From assembly GCA_017456055.1 (NCBI GenBank), contig JAFTKC010000009.1:1-64000 (forward strand): DNA of 64,000 nt, given 5' to 3'. Source of the stretch: Clostridia bacterium. GTDB lineage: Bacteria > Bacillota > Clostridia > Christensenellales > Borkfalkiaceae. The notes beneath the pieces were generated by a model that worked only from the letters and a program-made list of their open reading frames with translations, did no database searches and was not told the DNA's origin. This document shows positions 9,306 through 19,748 of this stretch, one piece after another (position 1 is the first letter of the stretch; each line of letters opens with the position of its first letter). The position numbers were made by a program, and so were the translations under genes.

Positions 9306-10208
9306 TTATTTTATATATTGATTTATGGTTTCTAAAGTTGGTAAGTTGTCAATTGCTCCGCGTCCCGTAGTATTTAATGCGCCCGAAATATTGCCAAACT
9401 TAATTGCTCTATCTAAATTCTCGAAAGTAAATTCTCCGTTTAACTTATCTAGAACTGACAAAGCGCCTGCAAAGAAAGCATCTCCAGCCCCCGTGGTGTC
9501 AACCACTTTAACTTTAATAGAGCCTTGAGAATTTTTCTTTCCTTTATATCTCCACTCGCTACCCTCTTTCCCAAGAGTGATTAAAACGAGTTTATCATTA
9601 AGGGAATTCTTTATATACTCTTCGGTGAAGATTAAAACTTCGTCCTCCGAGAACTTTACGATATCTGCTTTTTCAAGGATTTTCTTGTAGGTCTTAACGG
9701 CAGAATCAGTATCTCTAAATATATCCGTGCGGTAGTTAACGTCAAAGGCAACGAGTTTGTTTAGTTTGCGCGCTCTTTCTATAACGTCTAGCGCGTATTC
9801 CACGCAACTATCGGTTGCCATCATAAGAGAGCCTATACAAACGATATCTGCCTTTTTTATAAGTTTGTCGCTAACTTCGGGCAAGAAATAGTCTGCCGTG
9901 TTTTTTCTATAAAAGCAAAACGACCTTTCCCCCTCTTCGCTTAGTTCTACGAACGCAAGCGTAGTGTTTCTCTCCTTATCTTTACCTATATAGGTAGTGT
10001 CCATACCAAAATCTTTAGCAAACTTTAATAAAAAGTCGCCTATAAGGTCGTCGCCAACGTTTCCAATGAACTTTACGTCTGCACCGAATTTTTTTAGTGC
10101 GCACGCAACGTTAAATGGTGCGCCACCCGCTTTTCTCTCGTAAGTAATCGCTCCATTTTCACTCTTGCCAATCATATCGGCTAAGATTTCGCCTATACAA
10201 AGAATCAC
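9306..10208 (-). CDS. PfkB-family fructokinase
   Basis: This 300-residue ribokinase-fold sugar kinase probably turns imported fructose into fructose 6-phosphate using ATP. The N-terminus GEILADMIG and the glycine pair in GGAPFNVACALKKFGAD (residues about 28-44) match bacterial fructokinases. The C-terminal TTGAGDAFFAGAL motif holds the catalytic Asp and the anion hole. It sits 18 bp before the GH32 gene, which supports fructose as the substrate. Other PfkB kinases (ribokinase, 2-keto-3-deoxygluconate kinase) share the fold, but the GE-LxD start and the operon favour fructokinase. Confidence 0.9.
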   Translation of the reverse strand: MILCIGEILADMIGKSENGAITYERKAGGAPFNVACALKKFGADVKFIGNVGDDLIGDFLLKFAKDFGMDTTYIGKDKERNTTLAFVELSEEGERSFCFYRKNTADYFLPEVSDKLIKKADIVCIGSLMMATDSCVEYALDVIERARKLNKLVAFDVNYRTDIFRDTDSAVKTYKKILEKADIVKFSEDEVLIFTEEYIKNSLNDKLVLITLGKEGSEWRYKGKKNSQGSIKVKVVDTTGAGDAFFAGALSVLDKLNGEFTFENLDRAIKFGNISGALNTTGRGAIDNLPTLETINQYIK

Positions 10209-10209
10209 T

Positions 10210-11538
10210 TTAAGCCTCCGTATTAACTTCTTCAGCAGATAACTTTTCTAACTGAATTTTTCTTTCTTTAATTTCTGCAATCATAAAAATTGACGTTCTA
10301 ACTAACAAAGTTATAAAAAATGCTACTATGGAAACTACGGTTATTAAACTTCTCTCTACCATAAAAGAAATAATTACGGTAAGGATAGCGGTAATAAGTC
10401 CCGTCCACCAAAGGTAAACACCCACAATTTTAAGTGAAGCGCCAAACGTTTTGCAGGTTTCTACTCCTTTAAGAGATAGAATCGAGTGCATTAACATTGC
10501 AACCACAATCACCATAAGAGCAATTATAGGCACGAGCCTAATGGTATTCATTATGTATATATAGGTGCTTAAATCCACCGTTTCCATAAACGAGTTTTTA
10601 ATAAAATCATCTACTGCTCTAACTTGACCTTCTGGTGGGAAATATCCCTCTATTAGTTTTCCGTCTGAAAAGCAAGAATAAAATCCGTAGAAGAACACGT
10701 CCATTTTTCCGTCCGTTTCAAACGAGCCAACCATACAATCGTCAAACACCATTAAAAACTTATCTTCGCCCTTGCCGATTAGTTCGTGGAAATAGTAATT
10801 TCTAAGTAGTGGAACTTTCGACGTCGTTTCATATTCACTAATGCTTGGATAATACTCGCTAAAATAGAGTTCGTAAATGTCTCTATTATATTGAGTTTTG
10901 GTTATCTCTTCTCTTTCAAGTTTAGAAGATAATTCGCTGATAGAAGATTTAGTCTCTTCACTTGCTCCTTCTAGATAAGCCTTGAAGTCCTCCACCAAAT
11001 TATCGTCTAATTTGAGTTCACCACCCGTATACTTTAACTTAAACTCAAAGTTTTTTCTAGCAACTTCGTTTAAGGTTAAATAGTCGGCGTAGGAAATAAC
11101 CGTCTTTTCACTATCTGTTGAAACGCAGTAGGCTTCTACTTCAGCAAGCGTGTCTGCAGGGCGAGTGTCAACGACTAGTTTATATCCGTCGTTAGAATAA
11201 TTGATTGCTTGATTTTCATCAGCAAACGTGTTAATTATAAGCGCATTATCAAATTCACCGCCACGAGTTGCCTTAATTTTTCCATCCTCAAACAAAATAT
11301 TTATTCCGTAAGCGCTAGTAGGGTCCATAAAAGCAACCCTCACCATACTCTTAAAAGAAGTGGCGTTATTATATTGCGAACTAAAAGGCAAAACGTCTGC
11401 CCCAATTACGCCTATACATAAATATATTAGCGCCAAAATTAAGGATAGAAATAAATTTGTATATCCTCTTTTCACCCCTTCTTTTGAACGCTTGTTCGAA
11501 AAGAAAGAGAAGAAAAAGAATTTAAGCCAATTTTTCAT
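10210..11538 (-). CDS. Membrane protein of unknown function in the fructan operon
   Basis: I do not recognise this 442-residue protein. One transmembrane helix lies at about 27-48. A region of about 280 mostly polar residues follows, likely outside the cell, and then three or four helices between about 330 and 425 with a basic C-terminal tail. It is squeezed between the ATPase gene (3 bp) and the fructokinase gene (1 bp), so it is surely co-transcribed with the importer. The topology would fit an accessory or sensor subunit of the importer, but no motif proves that. Confidence 0.75.
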   Translation of the reverse strand: MKNWLKFFFFSFFSNKRSKEGVKRGYTNLFLSLILALIYLCIGVIGADVLPFSSQYNNATSFKSMVRVAFMDPTSAYGINILFEDGKIKATRGGEFDNALIINTFADENQAINYSNDGYKLVVDTRPADTLAEVEAYCVSTDSEKTVISYADYLTLNEVARKNFEFKLKYTGGELKLDDNLVEDFKAYLEGASEETKSSISELSSKLEREEITKTQYNRDIYELYFSEYYPSISEYETTSKVPLLRNYYFHELIGKGEDKFLMVFDDCMVGSFETDGKMDVFFYGFYSCFSDGKLIEGYFPPEGQVRAVDDFIKNSFMETVDLSTYIYIMNTIRLVPIIALMVIVVAMLMHSILSLKGVETCKTFGASLKIVGVYLWWTGLITAILTVIISFMVERSLITVVSIVAFFITLLVRTSIFMIAEIKERKIQLEKLSAEEVNTEA

Positions 11539-11541
11539 AAT

Positions 11542-13122
11542 TTAGTCGTTTCCGTATTCTCTTGACATAATCGAAAGTTCGGTTTCAACGTCGAAAAGAT
11601 GAACGAACTTTTCGTTAAATTTAATACTAACCGTATCCCCTGCAACAAGGTCGTTTCTATCGGGAATGGTCACGATATAATCATCACCCTTATCTTCTAA
11701 ACGAACGAAGAGCTGCGTGGTGTTTCCTAAAATTTCTTTAATTACCAATTTAGTTTTAACGCCATTTTTAGCAACGCTAATGTTTTCACCTCTAGCGCCT
11801 AAAACAACCTTGTGTTCTTCTCCGTCTAAGTACGCCTTATCAATAGTGCGTAAAGTTTTAAGTGATAAAGACGTCGTTTGTCCATCCTTAAAGGCCACTT
11901 TTAACTTTTCACCCTCTTTTTTAATAGAAACTTCAAAGAAGTTCATTTGTGGAGTGCCTATAAAGCCTGCAACAAACTTGTTATCTGGATAATCGAAAAG
12001 ATTTGTAGGCGTATCGATTTGTTGAATAACGCCAAGTTTCATAACTACGATTCTAGTACCCATCGTCATCGCTTCGATTTGGTCGTGCGTCACGTAGATA
12101 AAGGTAGTTTTTAGTTGATTGTGAAGTTTAACGATTTCCGATCTCATAGCCGTTCTTAGTTTAGCGTCTAAGTTAGATAGTGGCTCGTCAAGCAAGAAAA
12201 CCTTTGGTCCTCTAACCATTGCTCTACCTAAAGCAATACGTTGACGTTGTCCACCAGACATTTCGCTTGGCTTTGAGTCAAGAAGTTCTTCAATACCGAG
12301 TATTTCAGCAGCCCACTTAACCTTTTTGTCGATTTCTTCCTTTGACATATGAACGTAATCAAATAGTGGAACAAATGTGTTGAAGAAATAATCTAAATCT
12401 TTTTCCGTTTCCTCTACACGTTTTTCCTTTAACTCTACTTGCTCTTCAAGGAAACGAATTTCCTTTTCATAGTATTCTTTTTTCTCTTTAGCGTCTTCAA
12501 GCGCTGAATTTAAACGATTTAATACTTTTTCTTTAGTAGAAGTTTGCTCTGCACTTTTTGCCAACTCTATATCATTATATAATTTAGCGATTAAAACTTC
12601 TGCCTTGTCTATACCCAACGTGTATTGATCTATAGTTCTATAGGCAGTTTTTAAATCTCTCTCTAACTTACTAAGGTTTTTCTCAAGTTCGGCAATTCTC
12701 TTTTTGTCAATACCAACTACTTGATTGCCATCACTATCTAGTCTAGGGGTTGGAATTTTACGAATTCTAAGCCCGAAAGCAATATTGTCGTACGCCGTTA
12801 AGTGTGGATAAAGGGCATAACTTTGAAAAACCATCGCTATATCTCTATCTTTAGCGTCAACGTCGTTAACTAAACGGTCCCCAATATAGAGTTCGCCACT
12901 GCTTATTTCTTCTAAGCCCGCAATCATACGAAGGGTGGTAGACTTACCACAACCAGATGGCCCAACGAAAACGATAAATTCCCCGTCGTTAATTTCCATA
13001 CTGAAGTCTTTAACGGCAATGAAATCACCACTTCTCTTTTTTGCTTCGCCTTTGGCGTTTTTCTTAGCCTTTCCCGTACCTGGATATACTTTGTAAACGT
13101 GTCTTAATAATAAATTAGCCAT
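11542..13122 (-). CDS. MsmK/UgpC-type sugar ABC ATPase with a coiled-coil insertion
   Basis: This 526-residue ATPase powers the CUT1 importer. Visible motifs are Walker A GPSGCGKST (54-62), Q-loop at Gln100, signature MSGGQ (288-292), Walker B VFLLDEP (308-314), the H-loop THD, and a C-terminal OB-type regulatory domain. MalK-type subunits are usually about 360-380 residues. The extra length comes from residues about 123-258, a highly charged heptad-rich stretch inserted in the helical subdomain between the Q-loop and the signature. It is the first gene of the operon. The reading frame is intact through the insert, so this is not an artefact of a frameshift. Confidence 0.93.
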   Translation of the reverse strand: MANLLLRHVYKVYPGTGKAKKNAKGEAKKRSGDFIAVKDFSMEINDGEFIVFVGPSGCGKSTTLRMIAGLEEISSGELYIGDRLVNDVDAKDRDIAMVFQSYALYPHLTAYDNIAFGLRIRKIPTPRLDSDGNQVVGIDKKRIAELEKNLSKLERDLKTAYRTIDQYTLGIDKAEVLIAKLYNDIELAKSAEQTSTKEKVLNRLNSALEDAKEKKEYYEKEIRFLEEQVELKEKRVEETEKDLDYFFNTFVPLFDYVHMSKEEIDKKVKWAAEILGIEELLDSKPSEMSGGQRQRIALGRAMVRGPKVFLLDEPLSNLDAKLRTAMRSEIVKLHNQLKTTFIYVTHDQIEAMTMGTRIVVMKLGVIQQIDTPTNLFDYPDNKFVAGFIGTPQMNFFEVSIKKEGEKLKVAFKDGQTTSLSLKTLRTIDKAYLDGEEHKVVLGARGENISVAKNGVKTKLVIKEILGNTTQLFVRLEDKGDDYIVTIPDRNDLVAGDTVSIKFNEKFVHLFDVETELSIMSREYGND

Positions 13123-13166
13123 TTTATAACCCTCTTTTCCCTATACTTTGGGATTATCTCAATTCT

Positions 13167-13195
13167 ATTATACTACATCAAAAACGAGATTACAA
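13167..13195 (-). promoter_or_regulatory. Sigma-A-type promoter of the fructan operon
   Basis: On the minus strand a -35 TTGTAA (13190-13195) and a -10 TATAAT (13167-13172) are separated by 17 bp, about 45 bp before the ATPase start codon. It is the only good promoter seen for the whole run of minus-strand genes down to base 1. Confidence 0.75.
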
Positions 13196-13199
13196 GCAT

Positions 13200-13219
13200 T
13201 TTTGGAAACGTTTCCAAAA
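13200..13219. promoter_or_regulatory. LacI-type operator palindrome
   Basis: A perfect 20-bp inverted repeat, TTTTGGAAACGTTTCCAAAA, with the central CG step typical of LacI-family and CcpA operators. It lies 4 bp upstream of the -35 box of the fructan operon promoter. The likely ligand is the operon's own LacI protein; a CcpA catabolite site is the alternative. Its position upstream of the promoter is less usual for simple steric repression. Confidence 0.75.
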
Positions 13220-13408
13220 TTTGTTTAAAAATTTTTTTTCGCCACAACATCTTGTGTTTTTGATAAAAAAGCCTAAAAATAATTACAAATAAAATTTATG
13301 CATAAAATTCTCAGCTTAAAAAAGTCTTATCTCTGTAGGTCTTTTTAACTTTAGAGTGTTCAAAAAGTACGTACTCTTTTATTTTTAATTTCGGATAAAA
13401 TTGTATTT

Positions 13409-13753
13409 ATGAGCTTTACGCAAGAAAAATTTTTAAGAGATAAAGAAGAAAAGATAAAAAGTTTGATTAAAGAAGGAAATCCTCGTTTTACTAAGATTGT
13501 CAACTTTTTACACTTGTATTATCGCTTAAAGAATTTATCAGGGAAAGCGCCGATTTTTTATGTTTTTGAGGCAGTATACATCAAAGAACTTTCACTTCCC
13601 GCCTGGAAATTGGCTCTATATTGCAATCTTTCAAGAACAACCTTATTTAATTATCGAAACGAAATAATAAGCGATTTTAATATTTGTCTAACAGAAAATC
13701 TTATAAATGAAAAAATTATCTTACACACGGAGGAAAAACATGACAGCAAATGA
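13409..13753 (+). CDS. Small protein with a putative helix-turn-helix
   Basis: This 114-residue protein is not recognised. Residues about 72-96 (LPAWKLALYCNLSRTTLFNYR) look like a helix-turn-helix of the kind found in phage-type or sigma-like regulators: a helix, a turn at NLS, and a recognition helix with TTLFNYR. It is transcribed away from the fructan operon. Its last 14 bp overlap the start of the next gene, suggesting a two-gene unit. The role is unknown; a small DNA-binding regulator is the best guess. Confidence 0.55.
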   Translation: MSFTQEKFLRDKEEKIKSLIKEGNPRFTKIVNFLHLYYRLKNLSGKAPIFYVFEAVYIKELSLPAWKLALYCNLSRTTLFNYRNEIISDFNICLTENLINEKIILHTEEKHDSK

Positions 13754-13937
13754 AGTTATACAACATCTAATACAATTATACACAGAATACCTAGAAGAAC
13801 TTAGTAATCAAACCCGCAACGATTTTATACACGGAGAAATGACAGCATACGTAGAAACACTTGAAATAATACAATACTGGAGCGAAGCAAAGCAAAACGG
13901 CTTAGATTATAGAATTGAGGATAAATATAAAATTTAG
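13740..13937 (+). CDS. Small hypothetical protein, 65 residues
   Basis: The start at 13740 is chosen because GGAGG lies just before it; an upstream ATG at 13707 would add 11 residues but has no such site. The product is acidic, probably all-helical (two helices, about 3-30 and 35-52), with no cysteines or membrane segment. It overlaps the putative regulator gene and is followed by a strong terminator. Its size and position suggest a partner or accessory of the upstream regulator, but this is inference only. Confidence 0.5.
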   Translation: MTANEVIQHLIQLYTEYLEELSNQTRNDFIHGEMTAYVETLEIIQYWSEAKQNGLDYRIEDKYKI

Positions 13938-13970
13938 AAATTAAGCACTAAAGAAATAATTGAATAAAGC

Positions 13971-14003
13971 AAAAGGTGGAGCACACGCTCCACCTTAAAA
14001 TTT
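13971..14003. terminator. Bidirectional terminator hairpin
   Basis: A 10-bp stem (13973-13982 with 13987-13996, loop ACAC) is flanked by A runs and TTTT, between two convergent genes. It can end both the small plus-strand unit and the large minus-strand surface-protein operon. Confidence 0.85.
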
Positions 14004-17000
14004 TTAGGCACTAATTATATCCGAAAGACTTCCGTTTGCTCCGTTAGTACCACTTTGGCCGTTTCCGTTGTCGCCAGTACCATATTGGCCACCAGCACCT
14101 CCTCTTCCATATAGCCCTCTAGTTCCACTAACAGTTAAATTAATATTTTGTTCTGACCAAACAAAGTTTAGAGAATACGTTGCGCCACCATTACCGCCGT
14201 TTCCACCGTTTCCGCCATTACCACCCTTTCCAGGAGTACCGATTGCAGTATTGATGCCACCATTACCACCGACGCCACCAGCGCCACCAGCACCACCAGT
14301 ACCGCCTCGTCCACTAGTACCAACAGTAAACGAAAGTATAACGTTTGAACCTGACATAACCTGCTTGGAGGTAGAATTTGCAAAAGGCAACCCAGCTTTT
14401 CCACCGTTTCCACCGTTTCCGCCATTACCACCAGCGCCACCAGTACCACCAGTTCCAGCAGTGTTTAGGAATCCAGCATTACCGCCGTTGCTACCATTAC
14501 CACCAGTACCACCGATACCACCGTTTCCACCAGCGCCACCATTACCGCCAACGAGTTCGAGAGACCCCGAGCCAGAAATGGTAAGTTTACCACCCGTAGC
14601 AATTACAATAGCATCAGCGCCGTTGCTACCATTTGAGCCATTTCCACCAGCAGTTCCAGCAGAGCCAGGATACCCATTTTCACAAGCGCTAGAAACCGTT
14701 TGTCCAACAGTTCCGTTAGTTCCTGCCGAACCATTATAACCATTAGCGCCATTACCACCATTAACGGTTAAAATGGCTTGGTTTTTTAAGTTTACATTTA
14801 AGAATTTAGTAGTTATGGCAGGACTAGCCGCATACAAATAGTTATCAGAACTGCCTCCAGTTAACTCAGTAGATCCATTAACGGACAAATTACAAGTTGC
14901 TGAAGAAGCAGAAATCGCATAACTTCTACCCGTAGAAGTCAAAGAAACCTGTCCATAAGTATCAAGATTGATGGTATTAGCGTAAGAGCACCCAATAACT
15001 GAACTACTACAAGAAAAGTTGACGTTGTTTAAGATTAATTTTAATTCATTAGATCGTTGACCTATAGAGATGTTGATTCTATAGGTTTTATTTAGATTAG
15101 AAGTCAACCCAAAGAAAGAAACCTGCGACATCGTGCTATCAATCGTATATTGTCTTAAGGTAGTTGTAGAGAAGCCGTCCATATGAATAATAACGGCGGC
15201 AGTATTGAAATTGCCGGAACTAATATTTGTAATTGAATTTGAACTAGCGTTAACTTCTTTCCCAATCCAACTTGCCTCTAAAACGACGTCCTCACAGCAT
15301 CCAACGAGAATACTAGTGACAACCGTACCATTTAGTTTCCAACCGCCGAAAATATATCCTAATTTTTCTATTTCTGGAAAATCTTTGACCCCTTCTTCAA
15401 TGGTAAACGTAGTCGTGTAAACGGGAGTAGTTCCATCCATAAACTTAGCAGTGTAAGATATAATCTCATAGTGAGCATAGAGCGAAGAAGAATAATTTTT
15501 GAGCCAGTCTCTAATGCCGTTTCCGTTTTCATCGGTATATCTAACGTTTTCGCTATCGAAATAACCTATAAATTTATATCCGTTTCTTTGTGGAACGTCA
15601 AATGCGTTTTTACACCCATAGGTAGACCAACCCTCCTTAAACAATTCATTTCCTATATAGAGATTAACGTCATAAGTGTTTGCCGCCCAATGAGCGCTTA
15701 GAGTGATACTACCCCAGCCCTCGTAGTTAGGAGAAATATCAGGCATTAAAGTTTCGTTAAAGACCTGCCCATTTTGATAATTACTAATACCATAAGCAGA
15801 AATTTTCCAACTTAAGAAATTATGTCCAGGCTTAGCCTCTGGGTCGTCGATATCTTCGGGTAAAGGAATAGTTTCGCCATACTCAACTCTTTCTTCGTAA
15901 GCGGGATTGCCATCTGCCCTATCAATAACGACTGAGTAAACTTCTTTATCGTAAAGAGGGAAAATTTTATAAACTGCCTCGCCGTCAACGACCTCTCTAG
16001 TTAAGATATTTTCTATATCAGGAACGGTTGCGCCCCAACAAGTGAGCAAATTTCCGTTTGCATCGGCAAAGCCTCTAAAGACGTGTCCCGTGACGATACG
16101 CGCGTCTGATCTCATAAAACTTAAAGTCATACAACAAACGGGACAATTAAACACCGTACCTTGTTCAATTGCAGTCTCCTGACAGACGAAATCCTCGTTT
16201 CCAAGCCAAGCGGGCTGACCGTTAATTTCGGTAATAACGAAATATTCTCTAACCCACTTAGCGTAAAGGGTTAAATTATCAGCAACGTCCCAAGTTCTAA
16301 ACGCCGAGCCGTCTCTATCGGCGTACTGAACGTCATACTCGTCGAACCAACCAATAAAACTATATTCGCTTCTAGTAGAGACAGGTAAATCGTTTATTCT
16401 ACCGAACTGAACGTTGACAGGATCTATAGCAGTCCCCTCTGTGACGAAGGAAGCAGTGTAAGTTTTACCAATCAATTCGGCGTATAAGCGAATAGTACCA
16501 GAAGAGCCAGTTATAATAGCAACTACGGGCTCACCCGAGAAATCGGGAGTAAAGTACCAGCCGTTAAACTGCAAGCCGTCGACAGTGACGGTAGGCGCAG
16601 ATAGAACAATATCATCGCTTTCGATATTATAGGTCAAAGGATTAGAGGAAGAATTTTCGCAGTTAGAAAGGTAATATAAAATTTGATATTCGATAGGCGA
16701 ATAAACAGCCTCTAGAGTGGTAGTAGTACTGAATTGATCCCACACGTCAAGTTTAGTATAGACGTTGCCAGTGTTAACGTCTTTGAAGCCGACAAATTTA
16801 TAGTGTTCTTTATATGGAACAGGTAAATCTTCAAAAAGTTGAGAGCCAAAGCGCAATGTAAATTCGCCGTTAACGTCACCGCCCTTAGAATCTAAGACGA
16901 CAGACGTAGAAGCCTCTAGTACCTCATTTAAAACAAATTTCTCGGTGAAGGAATCTAATTCTTGACCATAAGCGTAAACCTTAACGTCTTCTTTGGCAAT

Positions 17001-19736
17001 AACACCACCCTCGATAATAGGGCAAAGAAGTCTTTCCATATTTATACGAGTTAAGTTTTCGCACTCGTAAAGAGCGAACTGCCCAATAGCGTCAATATTT
17101 GCAGGAATAGTAATTTCTTCGAGAGTAGAAGAAGCAAATGCAAAAGGCGCTATATATTCCACTTGTTCGGGGAACATGTCTCCAGTAATTTTCACGTGAT
17201 TACCGCTATACGCAAGTAAAGACTTGCCTATGTAGAAAAAGCCGTTAGAATCGTTAACTCTATCAAGATACCAAGGAGTATCTTCGTACGCATTCAAAGA
17301 AGTTTTAACGAGGTTTTCTTCACCTGAAATGGTCAAAAGATTTTCACAGCCCATAAAGGCGTAATCACAAACCGTGTTAACGTTGTTTAAGTCAATAGCG
17401 CACAAACTTTTTGCGCCCTCAAAAGCGCATTCGCTTATTTTAACGACGCCCGTAGGAACAGTAAAACTAACTTTTAATTTTGCAGGCGCGTATCTAAGTA
17501 GAACGTTATCGGTTTTGCCGTTTGATCCGTAGGCGTATAAATCGCTTGCCGAATCGAAGAAACGTTCGTTATCGCTATCAACGTTAAAAGATTTAATATT
17601 AGAACAGCCCACAAACGCTAGTTCGGAAATTTCATTAACGTTTTTCGGTATGTTAATACTTGTTAAAGAAGTACAATTAGCAAACGCTCCCTCACCAATG
17701 GTTTCTAAAGAATCAGGTAGTGTAATAGTTTCTAGTTTAGGACAATTTTTAAACGCGCCGTCTCCAATAGATTTTAAAGTACTGCCACTTTCAAAAACTA
17801 CTTCTTCAACGTTAGTAAACCCACTAAAAGCGTTGTCGGCGATATTTGTCACCGTATTAGGTATAACTACTTCGGTAATATCGTTAATATAATCTGGGAA
17901 ATTATAGGTAATTTTACCATCAACTGATTCAACAGGGATTACAGAAGTGACAATACTATCTATCCCAACGACAGATTTTCCGTCAATAGTGTTTGGGATA
18001 GTAAGGGTTGTCCCTTGATTAGAATTTATTCCCATTATTACAACCCCATCGTCTACGTATCTCACTTGTTGAGCCTTTGTAGTTTGGGCTTGCTCTTCGC
18101 CTTGCACACCGCAAGACATATCTCCTACTATATAATTGATAATTGCGTCATCAAACGTTTCAAGATTATGCCCAACACCAACGTTATCAATAGTTTTCTT
18201 GCCGTTTTCTTGGTCGTTTCTATCAAACAATCTAGCAACCGGCTCAGCCCCATTATATCCAACAGCAATTTGAGAATCAAAGTGAACAAATAAGTCATCT
18301 GCTAACTTTAAATTTAAAAAGTCCTTTTTCCCAATATGCTCATATGGTTCAGGATATGCTCTTACGTAAGATAAAACGTTAGAAAACACGTTGTCCCCTA
18401 CAGCCGCTTTTAAAAGATCTCCTACTAGATTTACAACATCTAATGCTTGGGCAGGCACAATAACTTCACTTACATATGCCGACAAATTGTATTTAAACAA
18501 AACCGCGTCCAATATATTCAAGAATTTCTCCCAACCAGGTTTTGTTTTCCCTATTTGCTCTATTGCGCATTGCCAAACAAAACCCAGGGTTGTATATGCG
18601 CCAATAGGCTTAAACTCTATATGGTTATACCAAGTATCTCGCTTAGCGTTCCAAGCATTTTTATAACTCTCGTATAATTCCTCGTTTAATACGTCGTATA
18701 TACCAGGCGCTAAAGCCTCTTCATATTCTAATACGTCGTTATTTTCATCTTGTACTTCCGCTAAATAATTAACCTTATCGTTCATCTCTGACAAGTTTCT
18801 TGCCCACTCAAATTCACCGAGCATAGAGCCGTTGTACGGAGTACCTATAGAGTATAGAGATTTAACGTTGTATGGGTGTCCTAGCGCGTACATCATATTT
18901 ATAATGCCACCTCTACTATGCCCAACCATATTAAACGTTGGTAGTTCCCCTGTTATTGCTGCATATTGATAGGAAATTGTGTCTAAAACGTATTCAAATT
19001 GAGAGTATATGTTATCGTTGCTTGAATACTTCTCGGCATTATATTTACTCATGCGTTTTGCAAAAGCCTCTTCTGTTTCACCGTTCTCTTTCATTGGTTC
19101 AATAAAAGTTTTTTCTTCAAACACTAAAACAATATGCTTATCAATCATATTGCTAACTATTTCAGTAAAATACTCTCCTGTTAAATAGTCATCCTTAGTA
19201 TTCTTTAAATCGTGCTTATATATATTTATTTGCCTATTTTCACTTAATTCAATATTAGAGTATTTTGCCCTCAAGTTAGATACTCCTAAAGTAGAGTCGT
19301 TCACTTCTTCCGCCAAAGAACTCGTTTCTTCTACTATTGTTCCTTCCGTAAAGGTATCGTTAAATTTAGCACTTGCCCTTAATAGTATAACGTCTTTTCC
19401 TTCGATAGCACAATTGTCTCTTATTTGCTCAATTATTGACTTTTTGTAATATCCAAAGTCATATTTGTTCAAATTATTTTTTTCCCCATCATGTGACCAA
19501 TGAGATGCATTTCCTCCTAAACCATGAGTCAATACGGTAATTTGCGGTGCGTCTGTTGTCACCACTTTTCTTTGCGTTTTTTCATCTAACTCTTCTAGAC
19601 CAATTGAATAATATGTATCAGTAAAATCTGTATTTGCCTTTACCTCATACGTAAAGTAAATATATCCACAAATACAAAATATTAACGTTAAAACCAACGC
19701 AAAAATGCTTATTTTCTTAAACGTTTTTCCTAGCAT
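14004..19736 (-). CDS. Giant secreted lipase-like, LRR, B-repeat and glycine-rich surface protein
   Basis: This 1910-residue protein starts with a signal/anchor segment (9-32). An alpha/beta-hydrolase domain follows: oxyanion stretch THGLGG at 70-75 and nucleophile elbow GHSRG at 272-276 (Ser274). BspA-type leucine-rich repeats ([19 protein letters not shown] pattern) span about 560-960. Several Listeria-Bacteroides InlB-type B repeats (FxGWF, LYAKW) cover about 1000-1490. A beta-rich stretch leads to a glycine-rich tail, about 1690-1905, of GGNGGNGG and GTGGAGG units. There is no LPXTG or C-terminal helix. The hydrolase substrate is unknown; a lipid ester is the family expectation. The mix suggests host or mucus contact plus hydrolysis. 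Confidence 0.85.
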   Translation of the reverse strand: MLGKTFKKISIFALVLTLIFCICGYIYFTYEVKANTDFTDTYYSIGLEELDEKTQRKVVTTDAPQITVLTHGLGGNASHWSHDGEKNNLNKYDFGYYKKSIIEQIRDNCAIEGKDVILLRASAKFNDTFTEGTIVEETSSLAEEVNDSTLGVSNLRAKYSNIELSENRQINIYKHDLKNTKDDYLTGEYFTEIVSNMIDKHIVLVFEEKTFIEPMKENGETEEAFAKRMSKYNAEKYSSNDNIYSQFEYVLDTISYQYAAITGELPTFNMVGHSRGGIINMMYALGHPYNVKSLYSIGTPYNGSMLGEFEWARNLSEMNDKVNYLAEVQDENNDVLEYEEALAPGIYDVLNEELYESYKNAWNAKRDTWYNHIEFKPIGAYTTLGFVWQCAIEQIGKTKPGWEKFLNILDAVLFKYNLSAYVSEVIVPAQALDVVNLVGDLLKAAVGDNVFSNVLSYVRAYPEPYEHIGKKDFLNLKLADDLFVHFDSQIAVGYNGAEPVARLFDRNDQENGKKTIDNVGVGHNLETFDDAIINYIVGDMSCGVQGEEQAQTTKAQQVRYVDDGVVIMGINSNQGTTLTIPNTIDGKSVVGIDSIVTSVIPVESVDGKITYNFPDYINDITEVVIPNTVTNIADNAFSGFTNVEEVVFESGSTLKSIGDGAFKNCPKLETITLPDSLETIGEGAFANCTSLTSINIPKNVNEISELAFVGCSNIKSFNVDSDNERFFDSASDLYAYGSNGKTDNVLLRYAPAKLKVSFTVPTGVVKISECAFEGAKSLCAIDLNNVNTVCDYAFMGCENLLTISGEENLVKTSLNAYEDTPWYLDRVNDSNGFFYIGKSLLAYSGNHVKITGDMFPEQVEYIAPFAFASSTLEEITIPANIDAIGQFALYECENLTRINMERLLCPIIEGGVIAKEDVKVYAYGQELDSFTEKFVLNEVLEASTSVVLDSKGGDVNGEFTLRFGSQLFEDLPVPYKEHYKFVGFKDVNTGNVYTKLDVWDQFSTTTTLEAVYSPIEYQILYYLSNCENSSSNPLTYNIESDDIVLSAPTVTVDGLQFNGWYFTPDFSGEPVVAIITGSSGTIRLYAELIGKTYTASFVTEGTAIDPVNVQFGRINDLPVSTRSEYSFIGWFDEYDVQYADRDGSAFRTWDVADNLTLYAKWVREYFVITEINGQPAWLGNEDFVCQETAIEQGTVFNCPVCCMTLSFMRSDARIVTGHVFRGFADANGNLLTCWGATVPDIENILTREVVDGEAVYKIFPLYDKEVYSVVIDRADGNPAYEERVEYGETIPLPEDIDDPEAKPGHNFLSWKISAYGISNYQNGQVFNETLMPDISPNYEGWGSITLSAHWAANTYDVNLYIGNELFKEGWSTYGCKNAFDVPQRNGYKFIGYFDSENVRYTDENGNGIRDWLKNYSSSLYAHYEIISYTAKFMDGTTPVYTTTFTIEEGVKDFPEIEKLGYIFGGWKLNGTVVTSILVGCCEDVVLEASWIGKEVNASSNSITNISSGNFNTAAVIIHMDGFSTTTLRQYTIDSTMSQVSFFGLTSNLNKTYRINISIGQRSNELKLILNNVNFSCSSSVIGCSYANTINLDTYGQVSLTSTGRSYAISASSATCNLSVNGSTELTGGSSDNYLYAASPAITTKFLNVNLKNQAILTVNGGNGANGYNGSAGTNGTVGQTVSSACENGYPGSAGTAGGNGSNGSNGADAIVIATGGKLTISGSGSLELVGGNGGAGGNGGIGGTGGNGSNGGNAGFLNTAGTGGTGGAGGNGGNGGNGGKAGLPFANSTSKQVMSGSNVILSFTVGTSGRGGTGGAGGAGGVGGNGGINTAIGTPGKGGNGGNGGNGGNGGATYSLNFVWSEQNINLTVSGTRGLYGRGGAGGQYGTGDNGNGQSGTNGANGSLSDIISA

Positions 19737-19748
19737 ACCTCTCTCCTC

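Noticed and set aside
14160..14700. Short repeated DNA units that look like a CRISPR array
   Set aside because: The units are in-frame GGN-type codon repeats without constant repeats separated by unique spacers, and no cas gene is present.
14068..14739. Plus-strand open frame of Pro-rich PPFPP repeats
   Set aside because: It is the exact antisense of the glycine-rich tail (GGN codons read backwards give proline). The sense frame is part of a 5.7-kb gene with signal peptide and known domains.
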